Source: Owenia fusiformis
Taxonomy: Eukaryota; Annelida; Polychaeta; Sabellida; Oweniidae
Length of the DNA stretch: 64,000 nucleotides
Assembly (NCBI GenBank): GCA_903813345.2
Contig: CAIIXF020000001.1
Coordinates: 36,921,366 to 36,985,365 of the forward strand
Direction of reading: 5' to 3'
The position numbers were made by a program, and so were the translations under genes. The number at the start of each line of letters is the position of its first letter. Within the stretch, counting starts at the first letter, position 1. Below, in pieces: positions 48,501-60,500 of the stretch. The notes under the pieces are model-generated. The model made no database searches. It was given only the letters and a program-made list of their open reading frames with translations, and was not told the DNA's origin.

Positions 48501-51500
48501 CCCCCAGAACAAAACATTTTTAAAATAAAAAAATTATATCTCATTTTGAATTTTCATGATAGAAATAGCAGTGGAGTTGAAATTAGCAGCCATTCAGAAA
48601 TTCCATCTGATCAGGGAACTGAACCTATTAAATATCATTATTTGAAATATGACCAAAGTTGGTAAAGAAGCAAATGATGATTTTTTCATGAAAAATAGCA
48701 GCAGTTTTAAACCAACTTGCCACTTTGAGTAAAAACCCGATTTACACTTCTACAATCTACACCTATGAAGTACAGTTCCTAAATTAAGCCAAAACATAAA
48801 TCTTAGCAAAATTGAAATTTCCTTTTGAGCAGATATAATCAAAATATGAACCCCATATAGGATAGTCTCTATATATTTGTAGGCATACATATACTTTGTC
48901 CAAAATTTATTTAAAAGTAACTCTCGAGGATATCAAGTTTACTGTATCTTACTTCAATGAATTTGTGTGTATTAATGAGAGCACATGTGCCTTGAAGCAT
49001 GCCAGCATGGTCAAGATCCTGGTCCAGAGCAGTGCAATAAATGGATTGCATGGGGAGGAAGCTCTGAAATAACAAATAAATCAAGTTCAAAGAATAGTGA
49101 TAGATGACAAACAAAAAGTAGAATTATCAGCCCTTATCTACTTGAAGTGGTTGTTACAAAACAGGAAGGCTGGTCAGGGTCGGAAGGTGGGGATCTTTTT
49201 GTTGCATAAAATAAACCATTTCACCACCCTACCTGAGTATTATCCCGGAGATTCTTTAGTGACAAGGGGTCTAGATGGTTTGTAAAAGTACCTTTCTAAA
49301 ACCCAAATCACGGTTACACCTGAATTTAAGGAGCGTTATACCCTAAGGTGCTTTTCTTAAAACACTTAGTCTAATTCCAGTAAATGTTAATTCAATTGAT
49401 ATGAATGTTTTGAGGTTCTATAAATATATCAGCTCAATAAAGAATACAAAATTTTTACCATATCTACAAATCATAACCTCAACTCAAACAACAGACTTTA
49501 ATTAAGATACTGCTTTACATGTTACAACATTGCAAGCCCTGAACACTATTTTCAGCTTTTATTCCAAAAGTTTATATGCTGGTTATATACATCATGCTAT
49601 ATAGTGATAAATCCTTTTATCTAATCAATCAATTTACTGAAGTCGTAGCTAATTATAATATTGTCACTTCCAGCATTTCTGAATGTCGGTGGAGATTCAA
49701 ATTATTTTCCTTATGCAAATGGCCTATTATAACTTAAAGCAGAAAACACGTTCGTAGCTTATTATAATATTGTCACTTCCAGCATTTCTGAATGTCGGTG
49801 GAGATTCAAATTATTTTCCTTATGCAAATGGCCTATTATAACTTAAAGCAGAAAACACGTTCGTAGCTTATTATAATATTGTCACTTCCAGCATTTCTGA
49901 ATGTTGGTGGAGATTCAAATTATTTTCCTTATGCAAATGGCCTATCATAACTTAAAGCAGAAAACACGTTCGTAGCTTATTATAATATTGTCACTTCCAG
50001 CATTTCTGAATGTTGGTGGAGATTCAAATTATTTTCCTTATGCAAATGGCCTATTATAACTTAAAGCAGAAAACACGTTCGTAGCTTATTATAATATTGT
50101 CACTTCCAGCATTTCTGAATGTCGGTGGAGATTCAAATTATTTTCCTTATGCAAATGGCCTATTATAACTTAAAGCAGAAAACACGTTCGTAGCTTATTA
50201 TAATATTGTCACTTCCAGCATTTCTGAATGTTGGTGGAGATTCAAATTATTTTCCTTATGCAAATGGCCTATTATAACTTAAAGCAGAAAACACGTTTGT
50301 AGCTTATTATAATATTGTCACTTCCAGCATTTCTGAATGTCGGTGGAGATTCAAATTATTTTCCTTATGCAAATGGCCTATTATAACTTAAAGCAGAAAA
50401 CACGTTCGTAGCTTATTATAATATTGTCACTTCCAGCATTTCTGAATGTTGGTGGAGATTCAAATTATTTTCCTTATGCAAATGGCCTATTATAACTTAA
50501 AGCAGAAAACACGTTCGTAGCTTATTATAATATTGTCACTTCCAGCATTTCCGAATGTTGGTGGAGATTCAAATTATTTTCCTTATGCAAATGGCCTATT
50601 ATAACTTAAAGCAGAAAACACGTTCAATATTAGATAATTCTTAACAAGCCTTATAGGCTAAAATCACTGAATTTTACAAAGACGTGGACCAGCACCTCAA
50701 GACAAGTAATAATAATACTTTTACTTAATGAAAGGAAGAGGGTGATCATATTCCCAGTTTTACCTTCCTAATTCTTCTAATAATAAAACAAATCACATGT
50801 TGGGATTGGCCAGGGAATGTGACTTTATAACAATTCTACAGAAGGAAAAGGATATTTCTCACTAATGGGAGCGCAGTGTGTTTATGAGTATCTGAGTGGG
50901 AATTAAGATTTATAGATATGGTTTAAAATGTTTATTCTCATTTGAGCTAATTATAATTAAAGCTAATTTGAGCTAATTATTTTAAAACAGCCAATCAATA
51001 TTGGAAATTGACCCCTCAAAACACATTGTTATGATAACAGGAATTTGATGGATGTTCAGACTTTTTTCATTCTTTTAATGGTAAACAGACAAATTGGTTG
51101 TTAGGTCCCTATATGGAAGAGAGGTCTGAATTTTGGGCTTTATTAATGACCTTTGCCTAAAATGTAAGGTATATAGTCATGTTTCTTTCAAAATAATGAA
51201 TTTGGGAGAGAGAAATTATTGATATAAAGTATATTTAAACCTGTCAAATATTACATATTATAATATGATACGTGGCATCACAATAGCTAGAACAATTGAT
51301 AAACTGGTCGATTTTATGATTTATGTCAAATATATGACCTCAAATTTTATTCTGGCCATTGCCAGTTATAGAACATCAAATCAACTTGAATAAATATTAA
51401 ACAAGGCATTAACATGACAAAATGTCACCACCTAGTTGCTCACAATATTATGAGTTCAATCTTAAGTCAGGTTTGAATTTCTGAGGACTTGTAGAAAATT

Positions 51501-54500
51501 GGGCAATTTAAAGCAAAATGAAAAAATACTTCTGATAACTTGTACATGATTTTGAAAAAATTTGGTCAATTTGAAACAACTTGAAAAAAGACCTTTTTGA
51601 CCTTTTTTGACCTTGAAAGGTTACTGAAGGTCAAATCAGTGACCTTGTAAGTACTATATTTAGCATACTGGAGGGCTATTGGCCAAAGTTGGACAAAAAC
51701 TTCAAAATATCAGTACAGAAGTCTTTATCAACACATTGTCTCTTATAAAAATGTTATCTTTCAAAACGTTATACTAACACATACCTCATCAGTTAGTACA
51801 GATTTCATTCCTTGAGCTAACTTGCTCAGATTCTTGGCAAATTCAAATTCTGAAAAACATAAGTGTAGGCTGTATTGGCATGTTTTCTTTGATTCAAATA
51901 CAGTGAAATAGACTGACACATGACAGCTTTTATGAACTCATTCAATAGAGAACAGACATCAGAGTTTAAAATCTTGAAAGCACATGTACCTCTTACGCAA
52001 TAGGTCCCGGATTCGATCCCTGGTTCAGGCAAGACTTAATTTGCTTGTTTGCGTAAAGTACTTCAGATTGGTTGACTGAGTGATTAATAACTTGTACAAA
52101 AGGCCATGGATTATATTTATACAGGGCTCCTTCAAGGAGAGGTTCCTGGGTCTGCCTTCCATGATTGCATACGTTAATTTTGACCGTATATATACGGGAT
52201 ATACCCAATTGCTCACCTTCATTGGTGGTAAACAAAATGCAATACAATAAGAATTGAAGAAGGCAGTCCACTTTTATCTTTTGCAAGATGACCTTAAAAA
52301 TCGAAGGAATATCCTGAAATAAAGTCAGAAGTGTTTGTTAAGGTATCAACAAACTAGGTTATATCCTACCTAAATGTGTCCTTTTATCAATGTAGGTGAT
52401 GATGTCTTTGGCATATTTCGACCAGGCTTTACTCCTCTGGAGGGCAAGCTCCACACCAGATGTCATCTTCAGTAAGGCATGATCTATGTCTTCCCCAACA
52501 AGAGCCTCTGCAATACAAAGGAACCATAGCATTAAAATGACAACATTTCACAATCTAGTTGCAATCATCCAAGTGTAACCATTTCGTGCTGACTGTACAT
52601 TACAGATGTATTCCATAACTACTGAGGTTCTTTGTACTTTATACCTCATTAAGTTCTAAACTTCAAAAATGTTTGTGTATTCATTTTCTTGGGTCTTAAA
52701 AAGTATTTTTTAAATTTGTGAGTTTGTGACACATATATTACTGGAGAAGATCAATGAATTAATATTAAATTTTAAATATACAGTATAAGTTTGAAAAATA
52801 TAACCTTTATTTTGTAAATTGAGTTAAACATAAATTGAGTTTGCTTTTCAGGAGCGATAGGTCCATAGATACACTATATATTCCCGCTCGTTGGGATTTC
52901 AACAAGTAGGACGAAGGTAGTGTGGCTAGCCACTGGTAATTCAGAATCAGACTCATGCAAGAACAAGAGATCATCTAAAGAATGTCCACCTACCCATTTG
53001 TACTTCAACAGGTTCAGATGATCCAGGGAGCTCTTCAAATGACTGAAAAAGAGTTATGGAGGGTCATGAATCATATTGATCTCAAAACATTAAAATGTTC
53101 TCAAGAAAATATACTGTTGTATGTTTTTTTGATTTTGCTTAGATAGCAAGCATAATTTGATTTGATGTTCCTCAAAATATTAATAATTAGAGACTGAACA
53201 ATATGTCAGTTCAACTGTAACACATACTCTAGTTTTTGCCATAGGCTGTACAATGTCCACATCTCCCATCAGGTATTCTGAGACACTAAAAACAAAAGCA
53301 TGGTATGACACTTATGTTCTCATGTATCACTTTATTACTGTATACTTAAAAATAATTAGACTTTCAGTAATATTGAACTACAAAATTGTAGAATAAAATC
53401 AGCTAGAGATTTCAAAATAATCCCTTAATGTCACAATATAACATTTGGAATCTATCAATGATTTCAGCAAATTTCTAACTTTTAAACAATGCCCACATTT
53501 AAGCAGCCATTTTGATTGTTTTTGTGCAACCATTTACTTCGAGACATACATCCTTCCACCAATTTTGAAAATGGTCTCTTAGTATTTGTGCTATCCCAGT
53601 TTCCCATATCCCTTACAAACTTGTTCATTAGGATATTAATACTGTATCAATAAAAATGTCAATTTAAAGCTGTTAATGAACTCCAAAAGATATACTGTAT
53701 ACCATAAACCACAATTTGATATAATGTTTTCAACTTGGTATAAAAGAATAAAATTCTTTCAACTTCTCTTAATTCACATGCATGGGAGAATATACAGGGT
53801 GCATATTTTGTATTATCCCATATACATGCTACCCCTACATAACCCCACGCATACATACCTGCTGCTGAATGCCAAGGCAAGTTGGTCTATGTTATCATGA
53901 AACTCTGCAAGTTGACTAGTGGCACCATCATATGTATAATCTACAAATATGAAAGATTCAAATAAAGGATTATATACAAATCAAAGTTATTCTACCAGAT
54001 GAAACTTCATACTGTTCTTCTGTGTTTCTGTGTTCTTCATTGGTGATAACCAAACGGGGCATTAACACCAAAAATCTAATAAACAATACAGTATAAAGAG
54101 TGTCAACATGAGCACATTGTTAGTAAATGTAACAATTGTTACAAAATGGTAGCTTTACAGCTATAATAATGTGTTCCACTTCTTGGAGAAAACATAATAA
54201 AAAAAAACAAGGCATTAACTTGCAAAATGTCACCACCTGTCTGTGTTACAGATTCCAAACTCCGAATGTTGAACACAATCCATAAAAAAGTTAGAGACTA
54301 TAACAATATTTCACAACCAAAGAGACTATTCATTGAATTTCATTAAATTGAAAATCAGGAATTACAATGCACATGAGTTTCCAAACATCTTCTAGAATTA
54401 AAATAGCTATAAACAGTATACAGAAATGACATCTATCTGAAAACTAACATTTTATTCTTACTTTTGATGAAAGATATCAGAAGTCCTGCAGCAGTGAGGA

Positions 54501-57500
54501 TATCTGTAGAGTGGAGGGAGGGATACTTCTGTAGCACCATCTTTAATATAGAGAGCACCTCTCCCAACCTGTCATGCGCCAAAACACGTACACTATCTCC
54601 CTTCTCAGATTTGTCTGCAAAATAGTGAAAATGCTGTGTTATAATTTGGTACATGAACAGCCCCCACGAAGGAGTATAATGTGACATCGTTGGTAATATT
54701 CTAGCTAAATAGAAGTGTATTCACAAGCTAAACTATACACACAATTCATATGAAACTTTTATTGATGTTAAATGTCAACATTGGTGGCTATATATTCTCC
54801 ATACTTCTATGAGGTGGCTATATATTCTCCATACTTCTATGAGATTGAAAGTGCCAGTTACTCCATTTTTGACTTCAGTTGATTAAAATTACTCTAAACA
54901 TTATTTTGATACTTAAATCACGGCCAAAATCGCTTGCTAATCATAGAGATTGAATACAAGACTAAGCACACAATTTCTTTGCTATTTTTCCTTACTAAGA
55001 CTTTATGCGATCATCTCAAAACACTGAAATAAGAGCAAATAAAAAGAATGATGTATCTACTGAGAGATATAACAAAAGATTGTGGCTCTGCAAAAACTTG
55101 TTTCACTTGATTAGATCTTAAATAAATAATACATAAATGTGATGTGCTTGTATTTGTGATAAAGGTATAATCAAGTGAAGGACAAATCAACATTTTTAAA
55201 GTTTCGTTACATGAGGGAGGGGTTAAACCTGAACAAACTAACTTTCCATGACATTTGATAACTAGACACCATCTCAAGGCCCATATATATCAATGACAAG
55301 CAAACTTTTAGGGTTTGCTAAACTTTCTCTGTTTTTTATAGGTTATTGTTATTTATTTCCATATTATTCAACATAATTATTTACATAGATTGTGAGGGGC
55401 CGAGGCTATATAGCATTATTGGCCCCCCTCTCTGTTCTGCATTTTGGTCATAAATATACAATTACAAGTTTAAAGTGTTTATTTCTATGGAACACTCTCA
55501 TATCTGAAGTAGACTGGTAGAGATTAGAGTATTATCCTTCTCCCTAAGTCTACACACATATAAATCCATGTTCTTAAGATAAGATCCACTTTGAAGATGT
55601 TTGTAATGGTATCACAGGAACATAAGATATGAAAATGAACATTTCAGTATTTAACCTTAAAGGCAGAATCAGATCTACAGGGGTGACAAAGAGCTACAAG
55701 CAACATTTACAATTGACCTACAAATCTATTCCTTACAATCTCAAATACAAAAATTTCCCTAAAGATTCACAATATGTTATAAATTGGTGAAGTTATATAA
55801 TGTATAAAAATGTTTAAATTCTTCCAAATAGTAAGAATGATAACCATTCTTATAGAAAAATAATACTCTATCTTTAGTTTTCCTGAAATAAAGTGTGCAT
55901 TATGGGTATTTTTAGAAAATAGACATGACAAGGAATGACATGAGCCAGAAATATTTTCTGTTTGCCTGCCTGCTAGATCTGATTCTCTCTTTTATTAACA
56001 TGTCAAGTGAATGACACAAAGACTAAGGACATTTGGTGATTAAGGTCACAGATTTGCCATTAAAGATGTAGACTCACTCTGTTTTTTCCTGTTTCAATTT
56101 ATCTTGATAATACTTTCTATATTTATATACAGGAAACTGACATAATCTTTTAAAAATGCCAACTCAGAAACGAAATACCAGTCACAAAAATGGTAGATAT
56201 AACAAAATTCTTAATGAAGAAATAAAAGCTTAAGTGAGACTGAAAATCTTACGCACTGAACAATATCTAATTTCCCGGGGAAAATTGCTGGTCATTAATT
56301 GCACTATTGACCGCCATAATGGACCACCACTATGACGTCACATATTGCGTAGGTCGATATAATAAATGAATGCCTTCATAACTAGCACTAAAACCCCTAG
56401 AACTGGCCTGGCAAGGTGGTAATAATTGTAATTACTGCATCATACAAGCAAGTGTGTTCTAATTGAAAGCCTGGCATTGCAATTAAATCATAGTTAAGGT
56501 GTTGTGAAAGGTTATGGTGAAGTGAGATTAATTGAATGTGATAAACAAGAGGCCAGCTTGACTTACACATTGCATCCATGCTAATTACCCAATCTGTTAC
56601 ACAGCTTCAAGAAATATATCCATGGTTAAATTTCCCAGATTTCTTCATTGTTTATGACCCAGCATGAAACACAGCTACAAAAATGTATCCAGGATTAATT
56701 TTCCAATCTGAAGCAGAGTCTCAAGATAAACTGCCATAACTAATATCACAGCTTCAAAAAAATTTTTTTTTTAATTCATCACTTGGTCTGAAGCACAGCC
56801 CCAAAAATTGTGCCCATGATAATTTGTTGATTCAGAAGTATGTTTCCAAATTCATTCAAATTCCAATATAAAAACAAAGTCTGGAGGAATAGAAGGAGCA
56901 TGTATATGAATATTTTTTCTTACTCATTTTGTGCCGTATCATTCAATGAAAATCCAACAAAATTAACAACATAAAATTTGTGTTGAACTATGTATATTCA
57001 TTAGTATGAGCTAGTAATTATCTATTGTATATGAATCCAGGATTATGCATGAGACTGCCTCTTCGTTTGATAAGACAATACATGGTACAGTGTATATATA
57101 GAGGTTGTTGACTTAAACAACTGGACCATTCTGCCATTGTTATCAGCTAGAAAAACTTATTGTCCAAAGTGTCAGAGTCTAGTACATTCTAAAGATGAAG
57201 CTTTCTTTTAAAAGAGCTTCATCAAACTATTAAAAAGGGTTATACTTTATTGCTTTGATAAATGAAACAAAGAAATATGTCAGGGTAATGAACAGTGGGC
57301 AATGAACTGCCCGCTGCAATGAATTGCTGGTTTGAATATATTGCATATTTAGACAGATTTTTATATAATTATGTTTTTCAATGAAAAATTAAAATAATCC
57401 CTGTTTGTAATCATGCCCTCAGAATTTGAAAAACTGAAATAATAGAAAACCCCTGTATGTAATCATGCCCTCAGAATTTGAAAAATTGAAATAATACAAA

Positions 57501-60500
57501 ATCCCTGTATCTAATCATGCTCTCAGAATAACATTGAAGCGTTTTCATATTGAAAATAATACAAAATATCTATTTGCAATCATGTACACGGAATGACAGT
57601 GAAGCATTTTGTTAACGTGCCAACAAATTAATGAGAGATATTGTTAAGTAGAGCCAGTGAATCTATGCCAAAAATGACACTTAATGGAAAGATAGTCACA
57701 ACTAATATTGTTTTCATACCATAGTTTGGGAATTTGAACACAATTTGTGAAAACAATACAATTTGCATTTTTTAGGTTAAGTTAGGGGGGGGGGGGTAAA
57801 GCAGCCTTTCAATCAGTATAAATATGTAAGTGTATGTTGTATACAATGTACATGAATGTTCATATATCTGGCACTAATTGAAAAGCCTTAGTTAGTCATA
57901 GAGTGGTTGACCTGATGAGGTCACAGTTGTGTCCTAAAGCCATTTAAATACACTAGAGATAATAGTGAGAGGATACCAAGAGTAAATCAATGTTAATATA
58001 TTGTACAGTAAAACATTTGGAAATAAACATCTTATCTCTCTTATGTACACATCTCTCATATATGAGATAAAATGTTTCTGAGACAGGACAGCGTGCAGTT
58101 ATTTTCATGTCATATAAAGTGTTCACATTGAACATGATTTTCTACATACCCTCGAGGTACGGCGTTGAAGGCTAGTCTTAGCATCAGAATTCACCAAAAT
58201 CTTGTAACAAATGTACCACCCATTCTATTTAAGTATTTTTAATGTAATTTACATATTTCATGTATGAAGCAAAACTATCGCCACTTGTGCCAAATAATAT
58301 AAGTGTCCCTAGAAATCATCTCTTTTAAAATAAATTGGTCAACAATAATTGTTTCACAGACCATATAATGCTAATCTATATGTACTGCCAATGAAGCCAG
58401 GGAGCATATTTTGTAAATATTTTCAAAATGTACAACAGGAGTTAAAAGCAAGAACAGAACATCGCTTTCACAGATATATTTCATTCATTCATAGAACTGT
58501 ATTCTCAAGCTTTTACTAATAGCAACATGGCTTTAATGATGTTTCAATAAGAACCGATAAATGAAGTCTCTGCCAAATTTTTGTTATGAAATTCCCTCGC
58601 AATTTTTTGTTATGAAATTCCCTCGTCGATTTAATTCCTCACTGAAGTTACATAAAGTATTTCGAAAAACAGTTAAGATCTGCACTTTAAACCCATACCG
58701 TTTTTGTAATTTAAGTGAGGAATTAAATCGACGATTCGGTTGTCTTCTGAGCTATTTTTTCGCAAAAATGTACATTTTCTAAAACATATGATACTGATAC
58801 ACGTTTGTGAGAAAAAATGTCATGGGATTTCTGCCTACAATGCGTAAAATAAGGAAAAAAAGGAAAAATTGTACCTTTGACGTTCCGACATTTTGTTAGG
58901 GAAACAAACCGTTTCAGTAACCCGCGTAATCGAGCGGATCACCAGTGAGCTGGGGATTCTGAACTGAAATACTATACCCATATCCCCTGATGAACCAATC
59001 GACAGGGACATGTCCAGTTTTTTGGCCATAATTCCAACTATAGTCCCATATGGAGGGGGGGGGTATGTGAAACATTGTTCCCAATTTTTGACAGATGAAG
59101 TTATATATCAAAGAAATTTACTTTAATAAATTCAAAAGTGTTTGACTTTATAAACAATAGGCGTGACATTTTACGATGACATGGCCATATGGGGGGTATC
59201 CCATGAAATATTGTTTTCAATTTTTGACAGATAAAGATATCAAAGAAATATACTTATATAAAGTCAAAGGAGTTGACTTTTAAAACAATGACCTGGCAAA
59301 AAGATTGTCAAATTGTGACACCTCCTTGAGACTCTCAATGTATCTTTATCCTCTCTTGGAGGGTTTTGAGTAAAACTTGACGACTATAAAACCTCTATAA
59401 TTCAAACGCCTCTAGGACAAGCCAAAAATGTTCGGATTAGCAGGTGTTCGCATTTTAAGTTTTTTCAACATGTAAGTCAATGAGAGATCACAAATTTGGG
59501 ACCCAAAAAGTGTTCTCATTGAGAGGTATTCGGATTTGAGAGGTGTTTGAATATACAGGTTCCACTGTACTTCGAAGTCCAGAGACTAGAAGTAAATAAA
59601 ATACTACTGATGTAAAGTTCCCAATTTTAGAGTGGTGAAGTAAGATAAAAATTCAAGAAAACATACCTGTATCACTTTGAAGGATTTTTTTCAACCTTGC
59701 AAGGACATCAGAAAATCTTCTTACATCTTGAGTGAGTGAGAGGATCTCGCTATGATCCATATAAGGAGAGTCGGTCGAGTCACGTTTAAGATTCTCAGCA
59801 CTACCTCTTCTACGCATTTTACACGCATCTCTCTTAAAAAGAAAATTATTCAGATTCAGAATGAAATTTAGAACTATGTGATTAAAGATTCAATAGTGAA
59901 TGTCACTGAGGCTCAAATATGCCTCATAACATCGTGGAAATAATTGCTATTTTGTAGTTAATTTCCCAGTTTTGGTAATAAAAAAACATTTACTTTTTTT
60001 GTTGCTCCTTTGCAAAGTATTAATTTTATTGATGGAGGACTTCATAGTCTCTCAATGCTCTAGTGTTTTTAATTACTAGTATTTTTTCACATGGACACAT
60101 ATATTTCGTATCCCAGTGCACTATTTATACCAATCAGGCTTAACAGGTTAAATGGGTTAAAAAGGTGTTCTACTTAATTAAGGGTACTTTCAATTTAAGT
60201 TATTTTTGTTGATTCTTATTCTCGATTTTATGTATAAAAGTAATTTGTTTTTTCAATTAAATATTTAATCACAGTATAATTATTAGCTATTTTTTCTGAA
60301 TTGAATATTAAGGGCAGAATCAGATGTATAGGGGTGAAAAATACAAGCAACATGTACAATTGACCAACCAATCTATTCCTTGTAATCTCAAATACAGTAT
60401 CTCCCAAAAGTTTCATGATATTTTATAAATTGGTGAATTTATTATGGGTTCAAAGTGCAAAAATGGGTGAAAAATGTCTAAATTCTCCCAAATAATAAGA

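Noticed and set aside
49644-50625. CRISPR-like regular repeats
   Set aside because: Units are contiguous 109 bp copies without unique spacers, in a eukaryotic intron; it is a satellite.
51990-52030. tRNA-like B box (GGATTCGATCCC) suggesting a tRNA gene or SINE head
   Set aside because: No acceptor stem, no A box at proper spacing and no cloverleaf could be drawn; at most an old SINE fragment.
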